Shown here piece after piece: positions 1-6,551 of a stretch of 45,229 bases of DNA. Numbering within the stretch: the stretch's first letter is position 1; every line of letters starts with the position of its first letter. Source of the DNA: Candidatus Methanocrinis natronophilus (GTDB lineage: Archaea > Halobacteriota > Methanosarcinia > Methanotrichales > Methanotrichaceae); the NCBI GenBank assembly GCA_029167045.1, contig JARFPK010000017.1, positions 1 to 45,229 on the forward strand, written 5' to 3'. Under the pieces are notes generated by a model. The model ran no database searches. It saw only the letters and a program-made list of their open reading frames with translations, and had not been told where the DNA came from. The translations under genes were made by a program, and so were the position numbers.

Positions 1-411
1 TCGATGCCGCTCTTTGTTTCTGATGGTTTGAAGTTCTACACCAGGGCGTTGCTGAAATCATATGGAAAGCTGGTCGCCTTTCCAAAGACGGGAAGGAGAG
101 GACGGCCAAGAAAGCCAAAGTTGGTGCCAGATGCTGATCTGAGGTACGCTCAGGTTATAAAGTTCAAAGCAAGAGGAGCTATCAGGCAAGTCAAAAAGAA
201 GGTGATATTCGGGAAGGATATCGATCAAAAAGACATTTCAACAAGCCTGGTCGAGAGACAGAGCCTGACGTTGAGACAGAGCTACAACCGCATATCGAGG
301 AAGACCATCGGCTTCTCAAGGAAACTTTTGCAGAGGGCATTGGTCCCTGATAAGCTTGGATCGCTTGGGGAGGAAAAGAAAAGAACAGCCCTGCGAAGAG
401 ATGTGGTTTGA
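1..411 (+). pseudogene. IS1-family transposase, C-terminal part, cut by window edge
   Basis: Reading frame open from the left edge to a TGA at 409-411. It matches the catalytic C-terminal half of IS1-family DDE transposases: an aspartate in FVSDGLKFY and, further on, the glutamate motif VERQSLTLRQSYNRISRKT, close to the ERLNLTLR...RKTIGFS signature of IS1 InsB. The rest of the gene lies outside the window, so intactness cannot be judged. The protein would cut and join IS ends. The tail after GFSRKLLQRAL is rich in K and R. No clear IS1 terminal inverted repeat was recognised downstream. Confidence 0.7.
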
Positions 412-565
412 CTGACCACGATTGGTCGTTTAGGGAGCTGTTGACTTTTCAGTATCAAAGAATATCAACCAATTGATGGTGCGATGCCCGCCATTTTGAA
501 AGAAGTTCTATGTCCAGTGTATCCCTAAGCGTTAAATCCCTTAAGAGTCATGACTAGGTGATAGA
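412..565. other. non-coding gap after IS1 remnant
   Basis: Short AT-richer stretch between the transposase tail and the hicB pseudogene. No open frame, RNA gene or IS end was recognised. Confidence 0.4.
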
Positions 566-820
566 ATGTTTTCAGAGTACGTGGAGACGGCGCTCGCGAG
601 AGCCGAATACAAGGTTATCGAGGACGACGAGCCCTTCTTCGCCTCGGTCCCCTAGTTTCCCGGCGTCTGGGCTTCTTGCAGTACGGTCGAGGAGTGGAGA
701 AGGGAGCTGATCGAGGTCATCGAGGAGTGGATAGTAGCAAGCCTCCAGATAGGCCTTCCTATTCCGCCGATGGGCGAGCAGAGGATCGGCGTCTCCGAGG
801 AGCAGGTCTCCGTTGTCTAA
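566..820 (+). pseudogene. HicB-family antitoxin, broken by in-frame stop
   Basis: ATG at 566, reading MFSEYVETALARAEYKV, then a TAG at 653-655 after FFASVP, then the same frame continues FPGVWASCSTVEEWRRELIEVIEEW to a TAA at 818-820. This is the short HicB/UPF0150 fold: a strand-rich N-terminus, the P-G-(V/C)WA turn, then the helix (EEWRRELIEVIEEW) that ends with IGLPIPP. HicB normally neutralises the HicA mRNA interferase. The single stop within the conserved core makes this a pseudogene unless it is suppressed. It is followed directly by a damaged hicA. Confidence 0.75.
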
Positions 821-1031
821 GCTTGCTCCGGTCTCTTACAGGGAGCTGGTGAGAAAGCTAAGAGCGCTGGAGTTTGAAGACCCCGATTCCGGCGGAAAGC
901 ATCCGTACATGGTCAGGAGGATCCGATCCTGATCATTCCAAACCCTCACAAGGCGACGATTAGGAGTCGGGCTGTTGGCCGAGATCTTGAAGAGGGGCGA
1001 TATCGATCTAATGGAGTGGCTTTCCGCCTGA
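813..1031 (+). pseudogene. HicA-family toxin, frameshifted
   Basis: A TTG at 813 overlaps the hicB stop. The frame reads LAPVSYRELVRKLRALEFEDP and GGKHPYMVRR (the glycine-histidine motif of the HicA double-stranded RNA-binding fold), then stops. The expected continuation DPILIIPNPHK is in a second frame, and GVGLLAEILKRGDIDLMEWL in a third, ending with TGA at 1029-1031. Two small indels therefore disrupt the gene. With the broken hicB upstream this is a decayed toxin-antitoxin module. Confidence 0.7.
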
Positions 1032-1240
1032 GGAAGTAAGGGAATCGTCAGAATATTTTTCGAGATTTTTTTGAGGCAGAAGCAATCAGTTTAAATTATT
1101 TCTCTTCTGTGTCGGACCTGCTCTTTCACCAGGGGACGGCGGGAGGCGCGGGGGAGGGGCGGTAGCCTCCCCGCCGATCGCCCCCCGAAGGTCCGCGATT
1201 CGTCAGGCCCGTAAGGTCCGTCGGACTAATCCGACCCGAA

Positions 1241-1447
1241 AGCTCCGCCAGGATCTCTCCGTCGCCCTCGCGGATCACCTCGCCGCGGAGGATCGGACCG
1301 AAGGAGGGCGGCCGGGAAGACGCTCGTTTATCAAGAGGGCGGTGAGGACCTCTTCCCCCTCGGCGAGGCCTTCGGGGTGGCGCGAGTTTTTGCAGAGGCG
1401 CTGTCACGGTCCGGAGGCCTGGGGCGCAGGCGACCGGACGGCGCCGG
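1241..1447. repeat. dispersed 207-bp repeat, copy 1
   Basis: First of three copies with the same 207-bp length and long shared blocks (for example GGAGGGCGGCCG, GGTGGCGCGAGTTTTT and GGAGGCCTGGGGCGCAGGCG). Similarity to copy 3 extends left to about 1154. On the minus strand the copies read a related peptide around RPPSFGPILRGEVIREG, and on the plus strand a related peptide around GVARVFAEALS, but neither is a recognisable protein. The stretch 1032-1646 otherwise holds no gene. Confidence 0.85.
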
Positions 1448-1557
1448 ATGGAGGGGGCGGCCAGAAGCGTTGAGTTGGGGCTAAAGTTGCAGGATGTGGG
1501 GAGGGATCAATTCGAAGAGCTTTTGTGTTCCCTGAATCTGTGATCGTATGCAGATTC

Positions 1558-1566
1558 TTTTATAAG
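1558..1566 (+). promoter_or_regulatory. TATA-like box for putative toxin gene at 1647
   Basis: TTTTATAAG lies about 80 nt before the start codon. With the usual archaeal spacing, transcription would begin near 1585 and give a leader of about 60 nt. Confidence 0.45.
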
Positions 1567-1646
1567 GATTGGACCGTCATCATCTGATGTAGTGATGATA
1601 TGCCGTAAATATTCTCAACAGAACTGGGGTTATCGGGGGCGCTTGA

Positions 1647-1958
1647 ATGGAGACGGTCAGATCGAAGAACGACGTGCAGATCCGGCTGCCGGATGAAAGA
1701 TGGCTGCACATAATAGAATCTCACACCGAGATGGCGGGCCTCTATTCCGAGGTCCTGGACGCGGTAGAGGACCCTGATGCGATCTATCAAGCCGAGTCCG
1801 GGGAGCTTCTGGCGACAAAAGAGGTGCAAAGCGATAAATATCTGGTCGTGGTTTATAAAGATGTAAGCCGAGAGGATGGCTTCTTAATCACGGCTTTTCT
1901 TACGAGAAGGTCAAAGCAGCTTGAAAGGAGGTCGAAGATATGGGCGCGGCGGAAGTAG
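1647..1958 (+). CDS. putative toxin, BECR/RelE-like nuclease family (DUF4258-type)
   Basis: A 103-residue protein. Its core, RLPDERWLHIIESHTEM...EVLDAVEDPDAIY...KYLVVVYKD...FLITAFLTRR, fits the small barnase/EndoU/colicin E5/RelE-like nucleases often annotated DUF4258 or phage-barnase-like: an N-terminal helix with HI..SH, the DAVEDPD turn and a strand-rich C-terminus ending in a basic TRR segment. Such proteins are usually RNA-cleaving toxins. The gene overlaps the next gene, a DUF2283 protein, by 19 nt; DUF2283 proteins are common partners of this toxin class, which supports a toxin-antitoxin pair. The exact subfamily is uncertain. Confidence 0.65.
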   Translation: METVRSKNDVQIRLPDERWLHIIESHTEMAGLYSEVLDAVEDPDAIYQAESGELLATKEVQSDKYLVVVYKDVSREDGFLITAFLTRRSKQLERRSKIWARRK

Positions 1959-2197
1959 AGAAGGTATCGGCGCTGGTCCCCCACCTGCTCACCATCCCCC
2001 ATAAGAAGATCTGGGTCGATTACGACGAGGAGGCGGATGTGCTCTATGTGAACTTCAAGAAGCCGAGCCGTGCCGACGACTCGGAGCTGACCGACAACGA
2101 CGTCATCATCCGGCGCGAGAAGGGAGAGGTGGTGGGGATGACCTTCCTCAACGTTGCAAGGCGGTTCGGGACGAGGGGCCAGGCCGGATCCCGGTGA
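1940..2197 (+). CDS. DUF2283 family protein, putative antitoxin
   Basis: 85 residues with the DUF2283 hallmark VDYDEEADVLYVNFKKP, followed by DNDVIIRREKGEVVGMTFLNVARRF. The start at 1940 is supported by a strong Shine-Dalgarno sequence (AAAGGAGGTC) inside the upstream gene, 7-8 nt before ATG. DUF2283 proteins are small, beta-rich partners of DUF4258/BECR-type toxins. The last few residues (GTRGQAGSR) follow the end of the usual domain, shortly before repeat copy 2 begins at 2271. Family assignment is firm; the antitoxin role is inferred from pairing. Confidence 0.75.
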   Translation: MGAAEVEKVSALVPHLLTIPHKKIWVDYDEEADVLYVNFKKPSRADDSELTDNDVIIRREKGEVVGMTFLNVARRFGTRGQAGSR

Positions 2198-2270
2198 CGA
2201 TGATGGCGGCCCTCGCCGCCTCGGATTCGATTCTTCTGCCCGGAAGGTCCATCATGCTCATCATTTCGCA

Positions 2271-2477
2271 AGCTCCGCCAGGATCTCTCCAACGCCCTCG
2301 CGTGTAAATTCGCCCCAGAGGATCGGACCGAAGGAGGGCGGCCGTGGAAACGCTCGTTTATCAAGAGGGCGGCGAGGACCTCTTACCCATCCGCGATGTT
2401 TTCGGGGTGGCGCGAGTTTTTGCAGAGGCGCTGTCACGGTCCGGAGGCCTGGGGCGCAGGCGACCGGACGGCGCCGG
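2271..2477. repeat. dispersed 207-bp repeat, copy 2
   Basis: Second copy, again 207 bp, with the same flanking words (AGCTCCGCCAGGATCTCTCC at its left end, GACGGCGCCGG at its right end). It lies between the DUF2283 gene and the 3' end of hicA. The region 2198-2581 contains nothing else that I can support. Confidence 0.85.
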
Positions 2478-2581
2478 GAGAGGGTCTGGTGCCGTAGGCG
2501 GCGTTGTTAAAAGCACAAAATCGGTTCGTGGCTAAGTCCTCGAGAGTTTTTAAAATACTTGGATGAAGACCAAAAACCTGT

Positions 2582-2812
2582 TTACTGGTGCCTTTCGAAC
2601 TCTTCGGGATCGATCTTCGCCAGCTTCAATATGCTTCTGAGGGTTCCAAGCTTCAGCTCTTGATGCATGGGAACGATGGTTCCTACCTTTCCTTCTGGCG
2701 TCATCTTCGAGAGCCTCACGTGGCTACCGGATCGGCCGGATATCGAAAAGCCGAACTCATTGCAGAGGATCTTGACTACTTTTTGGCCTGAGGCGGGCTT
2801 AAGTCCCCGCAA
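2582..2812 (-). CDS. hicA: HicA-family mRNA interferase toxin
   Basis: A 76-residue toxin. The TTG start at 2812 lies inside the 3' end of hicB (14-nt overlap). It reads KPASGQKVVKILCNEFGFSI, then GRSGSHVRLSK, the glycine-rich turn with the catalytic histidine typical of the HicA dsRBD-like fold, then TIVPMHQELKLGTLRSILKLAKIDPEEF, the conserved P-x-H...L..G.L..I....I....F segment. HicA cleaves mRNA when freed from HicB. The full family length is present with no lesion, in contrast to the broken pair at 566-1031. It is co-transcribed with hicB, with the antitoxin first. Confidence 0.88.
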   Translation of the reverse strand: MRGLKPASGQKVVKILCNEFGFSISGRSGSHVRLSKMTPEGKVGTIVPMHQELKLGTLRSILKLAKIDPEEFERHQ

Positions 2813-3011
2813 CCTTCGCCACCTCGAAGGTGGTCACAAAGGACCTCTCGGACCTATCGAGGGGGAACTCCTCGAGGTAGAGCTCCGTCGCCTCTTTCAG
2901 GTTTTGCACCGCCTCCTCTATCGTCCCCCCCTGGCTTGCGGTGCCGACCTCTGGGCATTCGGCGACGTAAACGTCCTCTTCTCTATGGACAACGGCGGTT
3001 AGGGTGACCAT
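2799..3011 (-). CDS. hicB: HicB-family antitoxin
   Basis: About 70 residues from an ATG at 3011: MVTLTAVVHREEDVYVAECPEVGTASQGGTIEEAVQNLKEATELYLEE. This is the HicB domain: a beta-strand pair, the AECPE(V/L)G..SQG.T.EEA..NLKEA signature, then a helix. An upstream in-frame ATG at 3035 exists, but AGGAGG at 3021-3026, 9 nt before 3011, decides the start. HicB binds and blocks HicA and usually autoregulates the operon. Expression of the pair would start from an AT-rich segment near 3050-3065 within the gap before repeat copy 3. Confidence 0.88.
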   Translation of the reverse strand: MVTLTAVVHREEDVYVAECPEVGTASQGGTIEEAVQNLKEATELYLEEFPLDRSERSFVTTFEVAKVAGT

Positions 3012-3214
3012 GGGCGATCGCCTCCTATCCAGCATTGGACCCCTTTCGATAAGTAGTCTTTTGTCATTCAGCCTTCTTCTTGGAGGCGACGGGAGGGAGG
3101 CAGTTCTTGCGGTGAGGGAGACTTGGGCGAGGGGCGGCCGCCTCCCCGCTGATCGCCTCCGCGGCCCCTCGATCCTCCTGCCCTCGAGAGGTCCGTCGGG
3201 CTCTTCATCCCGCC

Positions 3215-3421
3215 AAATCCGCCGGCGTCTCTCCTTCGCCCTCGCGGATCACCTCGCCCCGGAGGATCAGCCCGAAGGAGGGCGGCCGGGAAGACGCTGG
3301 ATTCCTAGAAAGGGCGGCGGGGACCTCTTCCCCCTCCGCGAGGCTTTCGGGGTGGCGCGAGTTTTTCCGGAGGCGCTGTCAGGGTCCGGAGGCCTGGGGC
3401 GCAGGCGACCGGGCGGCGCCG
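3215..3421. repeat. dispersed 207-bp repeat, copy 3
   Basis: Third 207-bp copy, more diverged than copies 1 and 2 but colinear without net length change. Similarity with copy 1 continues leftward to about 3129 (GAGGGGCGG..GCCTCCCCGC.GATCGCC). It fills most of the gene-free stretch between hicB and the hsdM remnant. Confidence 0.83.
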
Positions 3422-3474
3422 TAAGGAGGCGGGGCTACTCCCGGAGACCTGGGGTTTGCGTGAGGGGGCCGGAT

Positions 3475-3948
3475 CTATCCGACGGCAGGCCCCTCTTTCT
3501 CTTCGAGCTCCTCGGTGATGCTCAAAAACTGCTCCAGCGCCGACTGGAGGTTCTCGACGATCTCCAGGGCCAGGACCTCGGGCTCGGGCAGATTCTCGGA
3601 GTCTTCGATGCTATCGTCTTTCAGCCAGAAGATGTCCAGGTTCGCCTTGTCCCGCTGCATAAGCTCGTCGTAAGAGAAGGACCTGAACCGCTCCGCCTCC
3701 TTCCTCTCGTGCCGGTTCTCGGGGTTGTAGCAATCGACGAACTCCCGGAGGTCCTCAGGCCTGAGGGGATTTGCCTTGAGGGTGAAATGCTTGTTCGTCC
3801 GCAGGTCGTAGATCCAGAGCCTCTCGGTCCAGGGGGTCTTGCTCGCCTCTTTTCGGTCGAAGAAGAGGACGTTGGCCTTAACGCCCTGGGCGTAAAATAT
3901 GCCGGTGGGAAGCCGCAGGAGGGTGTGAACGTCGCAGAGTCCCACCAT
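3475..3948 (-). pseudogene. hsdM: type I restriction-modification methyltransferase subunit (HsdM), C-terminal remnant
   Basis: The frame reads CDVHTLLRLPTGIFYAQGVKANVLFFDRK, a signature of the HsdM core after the NPPF motif, followed by the C-terminal region with IYDLRTN, LREFVDCYNPENRHERKEAERFRSFSYDEL and a long acidic helix. HsdM proteins are roughly 480-530 residues. Here the SAM-binding part and NPPF motif are absent, so about two thirds is missing. Similarity starts abruptly near 3945, and the sequence upstream of it (3949-4168) holds no remaining homology that I recognise. No hsdS or hsdR is nearby. This is a relic of a restriction system. Confidence 0.78.
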
Positions 3949-4135
3949 TTCGCCCTTGAAGGAACAATGATTCTGTGTTAGGACCGAAGATGAAGTCACA
4001 ATCCGGCGCCTGAAGGGGAAATGCCCTTAGGATGAGGGATCGCCTTCCTCAACGCATCCAAACGGTCCGGTAAAAGTCCCCAAGGCCCGAAATCGCTGCT
4101 GTTTTCTGAGTTGCCAGTCCCAAAGGCTCGGAAGA

Positions 4136-4146
4136 CTTTAATATTT
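4136..4146 (+). promoter_or_regulatory. TATA-like box before membrane protein
   Basis: CTTTAATATTTG lies about 27 nt before the ATG at 4169, a spacing that predicts a leaderless mRNA. Confidence 0.45.
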
Positions 4147-4168
4147 GTCGGAATAAGTATTCTTCTGC

Positions 4169-4648
4169 ATGACGGTGAGGTTGAAGCTGGAGAACGGCGA
4201 AATTAAAGAATATCAAACACTTCATATGGAGTATTGGGGCGATGGATATTCTAATTATTTGACTAAATGTGGTATGAGGTGGAGTGGTGGCTCGTCAATG
4301 CCTTGGTCCTACATCAAAGATGGATGTGACCATTTAGATTGTGCGATTCATATGTCGGGTTGTGGACCAAAAGATGCTAAATATTTATTATTAATATTTT
4401 TAGCTATATCTTTGGGTTTATTAAAAATAGGCTGGATCGGTGTATTTGGGTCATTTTTCCTGATTCTTACGGGTTTCTTATGTTACATGCTTTCTCGATT
4501 TGAGACGACCAAAGATAGAGAGCTGAAAGAGTTCAAGATGCATGGGACGGTGAACGGCATAAGAGCTCATCATATCTTTGAGAACGCTGAAAGGGAGGCT
4601 GAGATCGAGAGGCTCAGGGAGAAATTTGGCGGGCTTAAGCCATGGTAG
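4169..4648 (+). CDS. small membrane protein, unknown function
   Basis: 159 residues; not recognised. The N-terminal half is soluble, aromatic-rich and cysteine-containing (KCGMRWSGG, KDGCDHLDC, MSGCGP). Two hydrophobic helices follow (about residues 72-88 and 90-108: KYLLLIFLAISLGLL and IGVFGSFFLILTGFLCYML), then a charged cytoplasmic-type tail with EREAEIERLREKFGG. The gene is clearly more AT-rich than its neighbours (runs such as atatttattattaatatt), which suggests recent acquisition and fits its position beside transposase, toxin and restriction remnants. A TATA-like element 27 nt upstream supports the start. Confidence 0.6.
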   Translation: MTVRLKLENGEIKEYQTLHMEYWGDGYSNYLTKCGMRWSGGSSMPWSYIKDGCDHLDCAIHMSGCGPKDAKYLLLIFLAISLGLLKIGWIGVFGSFFLILTGFLCYMLSRFETTKDRELKEFKMHGTVNGIRAHHIFENAEREAEIERLREKFGGLKPW

Positions 4649-4822
4649 GCCGGCTGATAAGCCTCTATTAATTATGTTAAATTTGCAGGAAGACAATTTA
4701 AAAGCCTCCATAGAATAGAAAATGGTAATACTCGTCCCCCACCTCGCCCCCCGGCAGGGCGGACGCCCGCTTTGGCCCCCGCCCTCCCGATGGCTTAGCA
4801 TCCCTCCTTTAAGAGATGATCT
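4649..4822. other. intergenic, convergent ends
   Basis: Non-coding gap between the membrane protein and the 3' end of ilvC. It contains AT-rich tracts near 4670-4725 but no recognisable gene. Confidence 0.4.
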
Positions 4823-5818
4823 TCAATCTTTTTTGAGCCACGGCATCATCGACCGAAGCTCCGCCCCCACCTCTTCGATGGGGTGCTCGGCCTCCATCCT
4901 CTCAAGAGCCCTCTTGACGGGAAGGCCGGCCTGGGACTCCAGGATCCACTCCCGGGCGAACTGGCCAGTCCGTATCTCCGAGAGGATCTCCCACATCGCC
5001 TCCCTCGACTCTTCGTTGATGATCCGGTCGCCCCGGGTGAGGCCGCCGTACTCGGCGGTGTTGGAGACGTTCTCCCACATCCTCATCAGGCCCCCCTCGT
5101 GGATCAGGTCGACGATCAGCTTCAGCTCGTGGCATGTCTCGAAGTAGGCGACCTCCGGCTGGTATCCGGCCCTGATCAGGGTCTCGAAGGAGGCCTTGAC
5201 TAGCTCGGTGACCCCGCCGCAGAGGTTCACCTGCTCGCCGAAGAGGTCGGTCTCCGTCTCCTCCTCGAAGGTCGTCTCCAAGACCCCAGCCCTCGTTCCA
5301 CCGATCCCCTTGGCGTAGGCCATCGCCTTCTCGAAGGCGGTGCCGGTGAAATTCTGGTGGATGGCGACGAGGCAAGGGGTCCCTATCCCCTCGAGGTAGG
5401 TCCTGCGGACCAGGTCCCCGGGCCCCTTGGGAGCCACCATATAGACGTCGACGTTCTCGGGGGGTATGATCTGAGAGAAGTGGATGTTGAAGCCGTGGGA
5501 GAACCCGAGGGCGTTCCCCTCTTCGAGGTGAGGCTCGATATCCTTCCTGTATATTATCGGGTGGAGCTCATCGGGGAGGAGGATGTGGATCATGTCCGCA
5601 TCCTTCGCCGCCTCTGCGGTGGTAGCCACCCTGATCCCGTCCGCCTCCGCCCTCTTCCAGGCCTTCGAGCCGGGGACGTCGGCGGCGACGACCTCGAGCC
5701 CCGAGTCCCGGAGGTTCTGGGCCTGGGCGTGCCCCTGGCTCCCGTACCCGATGATGGCGATCGTCTTTCCCTTCAGAACGCCGAGGTCGGCGTCCTTGTC
5801 ATGGTATATATTTGCCAT
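4823..5818 (-). CDS. ilvC: ketol-acid reductoisomerase
   Basis: A 331-residue class I enzyme converting acetolactate or acetohydroxybutyrate to the dihydroxy acids of valine and isoleucine synthesis. Visible are the Rossmann motif [13 protein letters not shown] (residues 24-36), H108 in [10 protein letters not shown], and the metal and substrate residues D191 and E195 (TDLFGEQ), E227 and E231 (YFETCHEL) and S252 (VSNTAEYGG). The cofactor loop (residues 43-54, [12 protein letters not shown]) lacks the usual arginine and serine of NADPH enzymes and has D47 at the end of strand 2, suggesting NADH preference. GGGAGG at 5829-5834 precedes the ATG. A separate promoter and a tandem repeat lie upstream. 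Confidence 0.97.
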   Translation of the reverse strand: MANIYHDKDADLGVLKGKTIAIIGYGSQGHAQAQNLRDSGLEVVAADVPGSKAWKRAEADGIRVATTAEAAKDADMIHILLPDELHPIIYRKDIEPHLEEGNALGFSHGFNIHFSQIIPPENVDVYMVAPKGPGDLVRRTYLEGIGTPCLVAIHQNFTGTAFEKAMAYAKGIGGTRAGVLETTFEEETETDLFGEQVNLCGGVTELVKASFETLIRAGYQPEVAYFETCHELKLIVDLIHEGGLMRMWENVSNTAEYGGLTRGDRIINEESREAMWEILSEIRTGQFAREWILESQAGLPVKRALERMEAEHPIEEVGAELRSMMPWLKKD

Positions 5819-5872
5819 TTCCTGTAGTCCTCCCTATCTGATAAGTTCTGATCTCTCAGACCATCACGCATT

Positions 5873-5881
5873 AAATATAAA
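5873..5881 (-). promoter_or_regulatory. TATA box for ilvC
   Basis: On the minus strand TTTATATTT lies about 55 nt before the ilvC ATG, placing transcription start near 5850 and leaving a leader of about 30 nt with a GGGAGG ribosome site. The box directly touches the tandem repeat at 5881-6000. Confidence 0.6.
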
Positions 5882-6000
5882 CTTGATCTGGCGAGGGTCG
5901 ATCCTGGTGGACTCGATCCTGCGAGACAAGATGCTGTGGGACTCGATCCTGGGAGATTTGATCTGGTCAGATTCGATCTGATGAGATTCGATCTATCGGG
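5881..6000. repeat. eight tandem 15-bp units upstream of ilvC promoter
   Basis: Exactly eight consecutive 15-bp units, consensus AYTCGATCCTGGNAG, with a GATC (GATG in unit 4) at the same place in each. Units begin at 5881, 5896, 5911, 5926, 5941, 5956, 5971 and 5986. The two rightmost units are nearly identical (ATTCGATCT...); the others differ by a few bases. On the minus strand they could read as a five-residue peptide repeat (RSNLT-like), but no ribosome site supports translation. Confidence 0.9.
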
Positions 6001-6053
6001 CATGATGGGGGGGTCTGCCCAGGACCCCCCTCTGACCAGATCGCCCCAATCGG

Positions 6054-6551
6054 TCAGGGTCCGACGGCCTTCGTCCCCCTGACCATCGAGACCCTCCCAG
6101 TCCTCGCCATCTCCTTTATCCCGAACTGCCGGAGGAGCCGGACCATCGCCTCGACCTTGTCGTTGGTCCCCGTCACCTCGATGATGAGGGACCGGGGAGA
6201 TACATCGATGATCTTGGCCCGAAAAACGCTCACTATCTGCATGATCTCGCTACGGTCCTCCTTCTTCGCGGTGACCTTGATTATCGCAAGCTCCCTGTCC
6301 ACCGACTCTTTTGGGTCCATCTCGCTGACCCGGATTACGTTGACGAGCTTGTTCACCTGCTTTGTCACCTGCTCGAGGACGACCTCGTCCCCCTCGACGG
6401 TGATCGTCATCCTGGCGTAGTCGGGGTTGTCCGTCGCCCCCACGGTGAGGCTGTCGATGTTGAAGCCCCGCCTGCTGAAGAGCCCCGCTATCCTCACCAG
6501 GACCCCGGGCCTGTTCTCGACTATCAGGGCTATGGTATGGAGCATCTTCAC
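6054..6551 (-). CDS. ilvN: acetolactate synthase small (regulatory) subunit
   Basis: 165 residues. The N-terminal ACT domain (residues 3-75) shows HTIALIVENRPGVLVRIAGLFSRRGFNIDSL, the canonical valine-binding segment, and a second ACT-like domain follows (ELAIIKVTAKKEDRSEIMQIVSVFRAKIIDVSPRSLIIEVTG). The protein activates the catalytic subunit and confers feedback inhibition by branched-chain amino acids. The ATG overlaps the ilvB stop by 4 nt (ATGA), so the two are translationally coupled. Length and motifs are normal. Confidence 0.96.
   Translation of the reverse strand: MKMLHTIALIVENRPGVLVRIAGLFSRRGFNIDSLTVGATDNPDYARMTITVEGDEVVLEQVTKQVNKLVNVIRVSEMDPKESVDRELAIIKVTAKKEDRSEIMQIVSVFRAKIIDVSPRSLIIEVTGTNDKVEAMVRLLRQFGIKEMARTGRVSMVRGTKAVGP

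Noticed and set aside
2154-2535. Plus-strand frames through repeat copy 2
   Set aside because: Composition is arginine/glycine-rich and driven by the repeat; similar frames exist in the other copies but no start signals or homology support translation.
3004-3981. Plus-strand frame of 325 codons across repeat copy 3 and hsdM stub
   Set aside because: It runs antisense to hsdM homology and through a repeat, with no protein similarity recognised.
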